Shown: piece after piece, positions 25,793 through 34,153 of the stretch | Numbering within the stretch: position 1 is the first letter of the stretch | How the letters are laid out: every line of letters begins with the position of its first letter | NCBI GenBank assembly: GCA_965221935.1 | Contig: CBDCSZ010000048.1 | Location: 62,001 to 126,000, forward strand | Direction of reading: 5' to 3' | Source of the DNA: JAPOXR01 sp965221935 | Lineage (GTDB): Bacteria; Pseudomonadota; Alphaproteobacteria; Rhodobacterales; Rhodobacteraceae | Length of the DNA: 64,000 bases | Program-made: the position numbers and the translations under genes | The notes under the pieces: model-generated | What the model saw: the letters and a program-made list of their open reading frames with translations, nothing else | The model's database searches: none | Told to the model about the DNA's origin: nothing

Positions 25793-27085
25793 ATGTCCGA
25801 TGGACCGAGTTATGGATTTGACACGCTTCAGGTGCACGCCGGCGGGCGCCCTGACCCGGCGACCGGCGCCCGGCAAACGCCGATTTACCAGACCACCGCA
25901 TATGTCTTCAGAGACTCTGACCACGCAGCGGCGCTGTTCAATCTTCAGGAAGTCGGATTCATTTACTCCCGCCTGACGAACCCGACAGTGGCGGTTCTTC
26001 AGGAACGGATAGCGGCGCTTGAAGGCGGCATCGGGGCGGTCTGCTGCGCTTCGGGGCACGGCGCCCAGATCATGTCGCTTGTTTCCGCTTATGCAGCCGG
26101 GCTGCAATCTGGTGTCCTCAGACCGGCTGTATGGCGGCACCGTCACCCAGTTCAGCCGGACAATACATCGCTTTGGATGGTCAGCCAGATTTGTCGACAC
26201 CGAGGATCTCAAGGCGGTCGAGGCGGCAATTGACGACAAGACCCGGGCGATTTTCTGCGAGTCGATCGCCAATCCCGGCGGCTACATCACGGATTTGAAG
26301 GCCTTGGCGAAAATCGCCGATCGCAATGGCGTTCCATTGATCGTCGATAACACATCGGCGTCGCCGTATCTGTGCCGGCCCATAGATCACGGCGCAACGC
26401 TGGTTGTGCATTCGACCACCAAATACCTGACCGGCAATGGCACGGTCACCGGAGGCGCGATTGTCGATTCCGGAGAGTTTGACTGGTCCGCCGAAGGAAA
26501 ATTCCCCTCGCTTTCAGAGCCGGAGCCGGCATATCACGGCCTGAAATTCCATGAGACCTTCGGCGGGCTCGCCTTCACCTTCCATGGCATCGCCATTGGG
26601 CTCCGCGATCTTGGAATGACGATGAATCCGCAGGGCGCCCACTACACGCTGCTCGGGATCGAAACCCTGTCACTGCGGATGCAGAAGCACGTCGAAAACG
26701 CGGAGACGGTCGCAGCCTGGCTGGAAAAAGATCCGCGCGTTGAGTATGTGACCTATGCCGGCCTGCGGTCCTCACCCTATTACTCCCGGATCAAAAAGTC
26801 TGTCCGAAAGGAGCCGGAGCTCTGTTCGCGTTTGCCATCAAGGGCGGATATGAGGCGTGCGTGAGATTCGTGGACAGCCTTGAAATCTTCAGCCATGTGG
26901 CAAATCTCGGGGATTCGCGTTCGCTGGTGATTCACTCCGCCTCGACCACGCACCGGCAGCTGACTCCGGAACAGCAGAAAGCCGCCGGCGCCGAGCCAAA
27001 CGTTGTGCGGCTGTCCATCGGCATTGAAGATGCGGATGACCTGATTGCCAATATCGACCAGGCTTTGGCCAAAGCGACGAGTTAG
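25793..27085 (+). pseudogene. Cys/Met metabolism PLP enzyme (O-acetylhomoserine sulfhydrylase-like, MetY/MetZ), two frameshifts
   Basis: The family makes homocysteine from O-acyl-homoserine and sulfide. Segments in order are GFDTLQVHAGGRPDPATGAR and YSRLTNPTVAVLQERIAALEGG (first frame), then GCNLVSSDRLYGGTVTQF, the PLP lysine in HSTTKYLTGNG and FGGLAFTFHGIAIGLRDLG (second frame). The third frame has FVDSLEIFSHVANLGDSRSL and VVRLSIGIEDADDLI. Shifts lie near 26080 (one extra base) and near 26800 (one missing base, before KGAGALFAFAIKGG). Repaired, it is a normal ~430-residue enzyme. GGAG stands 6 bp before the ATG at 25793. Real decay or sequence error cannot be separated here. Confidence 0.8.
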
Positions 27086-27172
27086 CGCCGCAGCAGCGCA
27101 AGCCAGACGGCGGCTTTGAAAGCAAGGCCCGCCAAAGCGCCGCAATAGCCGGGCGCATTCGACAATTCCAAT

Positions 27173-27197
27173 GCCGCGCAGCCTTTCGCTGCGCGGC
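27173..27197 (+). terminator. GC-rich hairpin after the MetY-like gene
   Basis: A perfect 9-bp stem, GCCGCGCAG / CTGCGCGGC, with a 7-base loop lies 88 bp after the stop. No T-tract follows, so it is only a possible terminator. Confidence 0.4.
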
Positions 27198-27357
27198 CGC
27201 AATCGACTGGCAGCCGGTCTGCCCGCGGCGAATTCGGGCATTCACGCTTTACACAATTCTTGAATTTTCATAGCATCGGCTGAGTCAGCTGCCAGGTCCC
27301 TGTATCCATGAAGCGGGCCCATCCGGCAGCCGTGAGGCAGTGAATGTCGCTCCGCCC

Positions 27358-27915
27358 ATGAAACCCAATTTCTTAATTCAGTTCCTCGATGAGGGCGTGG
27401 TGTTTCGGCATCGTTCGCCGGATGGGGCCTGGATTAAGACCGGACGGCTGGAACGCAAGGAACGATGGGACACGGTGAAGGTCGATGTGATTCGACGTCG
27501 GGCAATCCGCCTGGGTCGCGGCTATGTTGCCGCTATCTTGCTGATTTCCAATGACTTTGTGAACTACACCTATGTGACCTTTCCGGAAGACCGCGAAACT
27601 GGGGTTGTAGATCTTATCCGTCGGCATCTGGCGCTGACCACCAGCGGCAGCGCCGATGGGCTGTGTTTCGACTTTCGGGAGAGCGACGGGCTTGTGCGCA
27701 TTGCCTATGTGGACAAGACCGACCTGCGCAAACTCGGGCAGTTTGTGTCGGGATTTGGCTTTCACCCCGTCGCGTATGCCTGTTTCCATCCCGACCGGCA
27801 CGATTTCGAAGGCGTTTCCATTATGGAATTGACCGAAAGCGCCCTTGCCAGGGAAATTTCAGCCAGTGACGTTTCACAGGATATGACCCTGCCCGGCGCC
27901 GGAGCCCCGCGGTGA
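27358..27915 (+). CDS. PilM/GspL-like N-terminal-domain protein (uncharacterised)
   Basis: This 185-residue protein begins MKPNFLIQFLDEGVVFRHRS and has alternating strand/helix segments, including YVTFPEDRETG and FVSGFGFHPVAYACFHPD. It resembles the N-terminal actin-like half of the large roseobacter proteins often mislabelled translation initiation factor 2, and more distantly GspL/PilM. No membrane segment is seen. The start at ATG 27358 matches those relatives; a GTG at 27340 is possible. It overlaps the next gene by 4 bp (GTGA), so the two form one unit. The function is inferred only as a scaffold partner of an envelope assembly. Confidence 0.6.
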   Translation: MKPNFLIQFLDEGVVFRHRSPDGAWIKTGRLERKERWDTVKVDVIRRRAIRLGRGYVAAILLISNDFVNYTYVTFPEDRETGVVDLIRRHLALTTSGSADGLCFDFRESDGLVRIAYVDKTDLRKLGQFVSGFGFHPVAYACFHPDRHDFEGVSIMELTESALAREISASDVSQDMTLPGAGAPR

Positions 27916-29252
27916 ACTCGTTTGCCGCTCAGCTGGAAGACGACGGCGCCGGCACTTCTGTCAGTGGCGCCGGAAGGGCACGAAACGCAGTGGCTGTTGC
28001 GCTGACCGCCGGCGCGCTCGGTCTTGCGGCAGTGTTTCAGACGGCTGGCCAGGCCGCCGCCTCAGGCGCCGGAATTGTTGCAGACACAAGGCCCTCGCAG
28101 CCGGCGCGGCATGCGGCGGAACCGGGGCTGCGGACCGCGCAGACGGTCACTTCCAGGCCGACGGGAGGCGCAGCCGGCGATCGGCCGCCGGTGTTCATCA
28201 CCAGCGGCTGGCAGTCTGCGATCGCCGTGCCGCGCCAGCGCCAATCGGCGGCAGCGGATGCCAAAGACCTTGCCGACCGCGGATTTGACCCGGGCGGTCT
28301 TTCGTACGAACTGCTGGCACTGGTGGCTTCAACGCAGCCTGCTGAACATGATCTTTTTGCGCGGGCTCCTGCATCGATCATCGCATCCACAGCCTTTGAT
28401 CCGGTTGCTGACGAGGCGATCTTGTCCAATGAGTCCTTCGCCTTCGCGGACCCCGGGGAACAGCTGTCGCCATTCTCCTCCGAAAACGGCGCAGCGCCCG
28501 CGCAGGATCAGCCGGCTGTTCAGGACACCGGCGGCGAATCGGGGCCGGCTGAAGACAGTTTGGCCGAAGAACCCGATCCGCAAGACAGCTGGAAACTCTT
28601 GCCATTCGGCAGGCCGGCTCTGCGCGGCGGCTCGCGACACGAGCTAAAGTCACTGGCATTCAACCGGCCGCTGCTCCGAGAGGGCGCGCGGGAGGCCGAA
28701 GCTGACCAGCCTGAGGACGCGGAAACCCAAGCCGTAGCAATCGCCGCGGTGGTCAAAGCGATTGAAGACGATATCGATTCCCAGTCTGTCGAATCGGCGC
28801 GGGAAACTCCGACAACGACACCGATGCGGCGGCCGGAACCGGTGGCGGCTGTTTCGCCGGAAGTTGAAGGCAGACCGACGCCGGTCCCGACGAAACCCAA
28901 GCGAAGACCTGAAACCGCCGCGGCGGACGATCCGGCGCCGAGGGCCACAACTGTGACCGCCGTATCGCAGGCGAACACACGGCCGCAGTCAACGGCTGCC
29001 GCGGCGGTGACATCATTGCCTGCGACCACGCTTCCGACAGGCGGCGAAGGATTGAATCTGCAGGAAACCAACTTGATTGGCGTCTACGGAAAACCAGAAT
29101 TTCTTCGGGCCCTTGTCCGGCTTCCCAGCGGGCAATTCGTGAACCTGTATGCCGGCGGCGACTTTGACGGCGGACAGGTCGTTGAAATCACGACCAGGTC
29201 GCTCACCTACATCAAGAACGGCCGAACACACGAGCTGCGCATGCCGAATTGA
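27912..29252 (+). CDS. Membrane-anchored protein with PilP/GspC-like C-terminal domain
   Basis: This 446-residue protein has one N-terminal hydrophobic segment (VAVALTAGALGLAAVFQTAG, near residues 27-46). A long Pro/Ala/Glu-rich linker follows, with repeated lysine/arginine-proline motifs (TPMRRPEPV, TPVPTKPKRRPE). A compact C-terminal beta domain carries NLIGVYGKPEFLRALVRLPS and FDGGQVVEITTRSLTYIKNG. The C-terminal part resembles PilP/GspC homology-region domains and the tail of the roseobacter initiation-factor-2-like proteins, which in those genomes is fused to the upstream protein. The start is GTG. No other pilus or type II secretion gene is in the window. The role is unknown; a trans-envelope connector is plausible. 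Confidence 0.62.
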   Translation: MNSFAAQLEDDGAGTSVSGAGRARNAVAVALTAGALGLAAVFQTAGQAAASGAGIVADTRPSQPARHAAEPGLRTAQTVTSRPTGGAAGDRPPVFITSGWQSAIAVPRQRQSAAADAKDLADRGFDPGGLSYELLALVASTQPAEHDLFARAPASIIASTAFDPVADEAILSNESFAFADPGEQLSPFSSENGAAPAQDQPAVQDTGGESGPAEDSLAEEPDPQDSWKLLPFGRPALRGGSRHELKSLAFNRPLLREGAREAEADQPEDAETQAVAIAAVVKAIEDDIDSQSVESARETPTTTPMRRPEPVAAVSPEVEGRPTPVPTKPKRRPETAAADDPAPRATTVTAVSQANTRPQSTAAAAVTSLPATTLPTGGEGLNLQETNLIGVYGKPEFLRALVRLPSGQFVNLYAGGDFDGGQVVEITTRSLTYIKNGRTHELRMPN

Positions 29253-29388
29253 TGTTCTCGCCGAGCCTGTTGCAGGGCGCCCTGCGCGGCGTTCTTTCGC
29301 TTTGACGGTCATTCGGTTATGGCACAATCGGCAGCGAAGGGCGCCTGTCGATACGCGGCAACATGGCACAATGACCGGAATTTTCGGA

Positions 29389-31284
29389 ATGAGTTACCAA
29401 GAGATATACGACCGGTGGCAAGCTGACCCGGAATCCTTCTGGATGCAGGCGGCGGCGGCCATTGACTGGCACAAGAAGCCGGGAAAGGCCCTGTTTGACG
29501 GCAATGAACCGTTTTACAGCTGGTTTGACGATGGCGAGGTCAACACGTGCTGGAATGCCGTCGACCGGCATGTCCGGAACGGCCTTGGCGACCAGGTTGC
29601 GATCCTGCATGACAGCCCGGTCACGGACAGCAAGCGCAGTGTGACCTACCGCCGCCTGCTCGAAGATGTGTCCCGAATCGCCGGCGCGCTGCGGGCAAGG
29701 GGGATCGCTGCGGGCGACAGGGTCATCATCTATATGCCGATGATTCCGGAGGCGATTGTCGCCATGCTGGCCTGCGCGCGCCTCGGCGCGGTTCACTCGG
29801 TGGTCTTCGGAGGATTTGCCGCCCCGGAGCTGGCGGTCCGCATTGACCATTGCCGCGCGAAATGCGTGTTGACCGCATCCTGCGGAGTCGAGCCGTCCCG
29901 GATTGTCCGCTACAAACCCCTTCTTGACGAGGCCATCGATCTCCTGGACCGGAAGCCCGACTTCTGTGTGGTCTTTCAGCGCGATATGGAACCCGCGCCG
30001 CTGACCGCCGGGCGGGATATTGACTGGTCTGATTTTCTGACGGAGGCCGAACCGGCGCCGTGTGTTCCGGTTCCGGGCAGCCATCCGGCTTACATCCTCT
30101 ACACGTCCGGCACGACCGGCATGCCGAAGGGCGTCGTCCGGCCGACTGCGGGCCATATCGTCGCCCTGCAATGGTCAATGAAGAACATTTACGGGCTCGA
30201 TCCCGGGGACGTGTTCTGGACAGCATCCGATGTGGGCTGGGTGGTTGGACATTCCTACATCTGCTACGCCCCGCTTTTGACCGCCAATCCGACGGTGATG
30301 TACGAAGGAAAGCCCGTGGGCACGCCCGACGCCGGGGCGTTCTGGAGAGTGCTTGCGGAGTATGGCGTGAAGGCGCTGTTCACCGCGCCGACCGCGTTCC
30401 GGGCCATCAAGCGCGAGGATCCGCAGGGCGAACTGCCGGGAAAATATGATCTCGGAAGCTTCCGGACCCTGTTTCTTGCCGGCGAGAGAGCCGATCCCGA
30501 CACCATTTCCTGGGCGGAGCGGCATTTGAAGGTGCCGGTCATTGACCATTGGTGGCAGACCGAAACCGGCTGGGCGATCGCGGCGAATCCGGTCGGCATT
30601 GAGCAGCTTCCGGTCAAGCCCGGATCGCCGACAAAGGCAATGCCGGGGTATGACATTCGGGTTCTTGACGATGCGGGCAACGAAGCGCCGCGCGGCGAGC
30701 TGGGATCAATTGCCGTGAAGCTGCCGCTGCCTCCGGGCAACCTGTCTACGCTTTGGGAGGCCGATGACCGTTTCGAGGAAAGCTATCTCGCTGATTTTCC
30801 CGGGCACTACTCGACCGGCGACGCGGGTTACATGGATGAAGACGACTATCTCTACATCATGGCGCGAACCGACGATGTCATCAATGTGGCAGGCTACCGT
30901 TTGTCAACCGGCGCCTTGGAAGAAGTTCTGGCGAACCATCCGGAAGTCGCGGAGTGCGCCGTCGTCGGCATTCACGATTCGCTGAAAGGGCAGCTGCCAT
31001 TGGCATTCCTGTGTCTGAACGCCGGCGCTTCGGCCTCCCATTCGGAAGTGATTGCAGAATGCGTCGACCTGGTGCGCCAGAGCATAGGACCGGTCGCCGC
31101 GTTCCGTCAGGCGGTTGTGGTCGACCGGCTGCCGAAGACCCGATCGGGCAAAATCCTCCGCGCCGCCATGGCCAAGATCGCCGATGGCTCCGAGTTCAAT
31201 CTGCCGCCGACGATTGACGATCCGGCGGTCATCGGCGAAATCGAATCGGCTTTGAAAACACTGGGGTACCCAGTGCGGAATTGA
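29389..31284 (+). CDS. prpE: Propionyl-CoA/acetyl-CoA synthetase family acyl-CoA ligase
   Basis: It activates a short-chain acid to its CoA ester through an acyl-adenylate. The 631-residue protein has the ACS N-terminal SYQEIYDRWQADPESFW, the P-loop YTSGTTGMPKGVVR, and WTASDVGWVVGHSY (acyl pocket). WWQTETGW, STGDAGYMDEDDY and the C-terminal PKTRSGKILRA with the acetylatable lysine follow. The overall form fits PrpE-type propionyl-CoA ligases better than AcsA. The start is set at ATG 29389 (MSYQEIY) by family length; ATG 29371 would add six residues. The nearby carboxylase and mutase genes support propionate as substrate. Confidence 0.88.
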   Translation: MSYQEIYDRWQADPESFWMQAAAAIDWHKKPGKALFDGNEPFYSWFDDGEVNTCWNAVDRHVRNGLGDQVAILHDSPVTDSKRSVTYRRLLEDVSRIAGALRARGIAAGDRVIIYMPMIPEAIVAMLACARLGAVHSVVFGGFAAPELAVRIDHCRAKCVLTASCGVEPSRIVRYKPLLDEAIDLLDRKPDFCVVFQRDMEPAPLTAGRDIDWSDFLTEAEPAPCVPVPGSHPAYILYTSGTTGMPKGVVRPTAGHIVALQWSMKNIYGLDPGDVFWTASDVGWVVGHSYICYAPLLTANPTVMYEGKPVGTPDAGAFWRVLAEYGVKALFTAPTAFRAIKREDPQGELPGKYDLGSFRTLFLAGERADPDTISWAERHLKVPVIDHWWQTETGWAIAANPVGIEQLPVKPGSPTKAMPGYDIRVLDDAGNEAPRGELGSIAVKLPLPPGNLSTLWEADDRFEESYLADFPGHYSTGDAGYMDEDDYLYIMARTDDVINVAGYRLSTGALEEVLANHPEVAECAVVGIHDSLKGQLPLAFLCLNAGASASHSEVIAECVDLVRQSIGPVAAFRQAVVVDRLPKTRSGKILRAAMAKIADGSEFNLPPTIDDPAVIGEIESALKTLGYPVRN

Positions 31285-31375
31285 AACGCTGCGGCGCCGG
31301 CGCTGACAGCGACCGAACGAACACCGGCTGCGCAGGGCGCAATTGAGGCCGAAGCGGCCAAAGGATCTGAGAGAC

Positions 31376-32008
31376 ATGCAGCAGCACCTGACTGTCGTTG
31401 AACACCCGCTGATTCAGCACAAGCTGACGCTGATGCGCCGCAATGAAACCTCCACGGCGGTGTTTCGCCAGCTGCTGCGCGAAATCAGCATGTTGTTGGC
31501 TTACGAGGTCACACGGGATCTGCGCGTGGCGCCGCGCCGGATCGAGACACCGCTGATGGCAATGGATGCGCCGGCGCTGACGGGGAAAAAGCTCGCGCTG
31601 ATTTCCATTCTGCGGGCAGGAAACGGATTGCTCGACGGCGTTCTGGAACTGGTACCGTCGGCGCGCGTCGGCTATATCGGACTGTTCAGAAACGAAGAAA
31701 CGCTGCAGGCGGTCGAATATTATTTCAAGGTGCCGACCGAGCTTGAGGACCGCCTTGTCATTGCGCTCGATCCAATGCTTGCGACCGGCAATTCTGTGGT
31801 CGCGGCGGTGAGCCGGCTTAAGGAGGCCGGCGCCACAAACATCCGATTTCTTTGCCTCCTGGCCGCGCCTGAGGGTGTCGAACAGATGCTGCGGGCGCAT
31901 CCCGACGTTCCGGTCATCACAGCCGCGCTTGACGACCGGCTCAATGAGAAAGGTTTCATCCTTCCCGGTCTTGGGGATGCGGGCGATCGGATGTTCGGCA
32001 CCAAGTGA
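31376..32008 (+). CDS. upp: Uracil phosphoribosyltransferase Upp
   Basis: Upp salvages uracil to UMP using PRPP. The 210-residue protein begins QQHLTVVEHPLIQHKLTLMR after its Met, has the PRPP loop ALDPMLATGNS and the uracil-binding C-terminal segment LPGLGDAGDRMFGT. The start at ATG 31376 follows the family; an open frame begins 33 bp upstream. It is convergent with guaD, forming a small nucleobase-salvage pair. Confidence 0.96.
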   Translation: MQQHLTVVEHPLIQHKLTLMRRNETSTAVFRQLLREISMLLAYEVTRDLRVAPRRIETPLMAMDAPALTGKKLALISILRAGNGLLDGVLELVPSARVGYIGLFRNEETLQAVEYYFKVPTELEDRLVIALDPMLATGNSVVAAVSRLKEAGATNIRFLCLLAAPEGVEQMLRAHPDVPVITAALDDRLNEKGFILPGLGDAGDRMFGTK

Positions 32009-32026
32009 CGGAACCGGGACGGGAGT

Positions 32027-33328
32027 TTATTGCCGTCTCAGCATCTCACGGCCGCCTGTCCAGACAGAACGCACCGCCCTTTCGTCTCCCATCATGATCG
32101 TTGGAAAAATCTCTTCCCAAAGGTCGGCGGCGCGCTCCGCCCGCAGCTCAATAGCCTCGGTGGAACGGAGATTGAGCACAGTCATGTCGGCCTCAAGGCC
32201 GGGTTCGAGGTTGCCGACGCTCGATCGCATATGCAGGAGTTCGGCGTTGCCGGCGGTTGCCAGCCAGATCAGCTGGGCCGGATGCAGGGGCGACCGTTTG
32301 AGCTGACTGATCTCATACGCGGCGGCCATGGTGCGCAGCATTGAAAACGAAGAGCCGCCGCCGGTGTCGGTTGCCAGCCCGACCGCGTGCCCTTCCGATT
32401 TGCGGCGCATTGCCGCAAACAGACCCGAACCGATAAAGAGATTTGAAGTCGGGCAGTGAATAAGGGCGCCGCCCGCTTCAAGCAGGCGGCCGCTTTCCCG
32501 CTCTGTCAAATGGATCGCGTGGCCGTAAAGGCCGCGTTCGCCAACGAGTCCAAACCGGTCGTAGATGTCGAGATAGTCTGCGGCCTCGGGAAACAGCCGC
32601 TGTGCCAGTTCAATCTCTTCCGCCTGTTCCGCGATGTGGGTCTGCATCAGGCATTGCGGGTATTCATTCCACAAAGCCCCCAGCGCGGCGAGCTGCTCCG
32701 CGGTCGATGTCGGCACAAATCTAGGCGTGATCACATAGGAAAGCCGCGCCCGTCCGTGCCACTTCTGGATCAGCTCCTTCGATTCATCATAGGCCCTGGC
32801 GGCGCTGTCACACAGGAATGACGGCGCATTCCGGTCCATGCAGGTCTTGCCCGCCAGGACCCGCATGCCGCGGTGTTCCGCTTCGGCAAACAGGGATTCC
32901 ACGCTTTCCGGATGCGTTGTGCAGAATGAACAGACCGTTGTGGTCCCGTTCGCCAGCAGCCTGTCGAGGTAGAATCCGGCGATTTCTGAGGCGTAGGCGC
33001 GGTCGCCGAAGCGGGCCTCTTCCGGAAATGTGTAGGTGTTCAGCCAATCCATAAGCCGCCTGCCCCAGCTCGCGATGATCGCGGTTTGGGGATAATGCGC
33101 ATGCGGGTCGATGAATCCGGCCAGAATCAGGTCATCGCCATAATCATGCCGGGGTATGGCCGGGTATCGCGACAGCAGTCTCTCGGCGGTTCCGACTTCG
33201 GCGATTCGGCCATCCTGGATGACCAGCGCGCCCCGCCGTTCGTGTTTTGCCGCTGTTTCCGGCGGTTCCGCGAACGGATCCGCAGCCATCGCCAGAGTCT
33301 GCCCAAGCAATAGACGCCGTTCAGCCAA
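32027..33328 (-). CDS. guaD: Guanine deaminase GuaD
   Basis: GuaD deaminates guanine to xanthine. The 433-residue amidohydrolase has the metal site DPHAHYPQT (HxH), QTHIAEQAEEIE, GHAIHLTERE and the catalytic Asp in GLATDTGGGSSFSML. A conserved C-terminal NLEPGLEADMTVLN segment follows. The start is a TTG at 33328, supported by GGAG 8 bp upstream and by homologues beginning near LLLGQ. It ends 18 bp from upp, on the opposite strand. Confidence 0.93.
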   Translation of the reverse strand: MAERRLLLGQTLAMAADPFAEPPETAAKHERRGALVIQDGRIAEVGTAERLLSRYPAIPRHDYGDDLILAGFIDPHAHYPQTAIIASWGRRLMDWLNTYTFPEEARFGDRAYASEIAGFYLDRLLANGTTTVCSFCTTHPESVESLFAEAEHRGMRVLAGKTCMDRNAPSFLCDSAARAYDESKELIQKWHGRARLSYVITPRFVPTSTAEQLAALGALWNEYPQCLMQTHIAEQAEEIELAQRLFPEAADYLDIYDRFGLVGERGLYGHAIHLTERESGRLLEAGGALIHCPTSNLFIGSGLFAAMRRKSEGHAVGLATDTGGGSSFSMLRTMAAAYEISQLKRSPLHPAQLIWLATAGNAELLHMRSSVGNLEPGLEADMTVLNLRSTEAIELRAERAADLWEEIFPTIMMGDERAVRSVWTGGREMLRRQ

Positions 33329-33458
33329 TTTGGTTGCTCCGCTTCACCTCCCGGCACTTTCGGGGATGCGGGCCGGGTTGTCTGATCGACCCTATGCCGC
33401 AGTTCAGACATTTTCGATATCAATAATCGCATCTTCCCGCAGCAAAAGGGGCGGCAGA

Positions 33459-34145
33459 ATGCAATCGCATGTAGTGCCCGCTGACAGAAATCCGTTCGCC
33501 CGGAATCCTGTGCCCGCGGTTCAGTCCGCGGTCGACGCGAAAGACCGTTCTCGATTGGTCAGCCTGTCGGATCCGCTGCACGAAGCCGGCGCTGACGGCC
33601 TGCCCGGACCCGAACCGCGGCATGAGGCGGCCGCACTTGGGGGCAAAGCACCTGACAGCGATGCGCCTTTTGAACTCGATGAGAGGGTGCAGACGGAAAT
33701 CGCCGCGCAGCTTCCCTCCGAACGGCCGGAAAGGACCGGCTGGGAACGGGATTCGGATGACGCCGTCGATCTCATTGAGACTCTCGAAGCCGAACAGCGG
33801 CAAGCGGTTCTGGCCCGGCGCCGGCGACGCGCGAACTTACCTGTTCCAACGGCTTTCGCCGATCCGCCGTGAGACCCTTGTCGGGCTGGTAAACGGGGCT
33901 TTGTCTGCCGTCATCGCAGGCGCAGACGGGCTGATCCGGTTCAGCTTGCCGATGCTTGGCGGCGTCATGGGGCTTGCCATGATCGTCGCCATGCCCACAG
34001 CGGACTTGCCGGCATATTCATCCCCACCGGATGCGGCAGAATCGGCATAGACGAGGCGCTGGCATCAGGTGTGTTCGTGACCGCTCTCACCGATATCGTT
34101 GGATTCCGGGCGTTGCCTGGCGCGGTCGCGGCGATTCTCCTCTGG
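33459..34145 (+). pseudogene. MgtE-type magnesium transporter remnant with internal deletion
   Basis: From ATG 33459 (AAGGGG ribosome site) a frame encodes an MgtE N domain tail: DERVQTEIAAQLP and DDAVDLIETLEAEQRQAVLA. At about 33825-33845 it jumps, in another frame, to the C-terminal membrane part: RETLVGLVNGALSAVIAG and MLGGVMGLAMIV. One more shift near 34000 gives GRIGIDEALASGVFVTALTD and IVGF. The CBS pair and the first membrane helices, normally some 300 residues, are missing at the junction. The gene cannot make a transporter. The remnant abuts the mcm stop at 34154. Confidence 0.75.
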
Positions 34146-34153
34146 CCCGGCGG

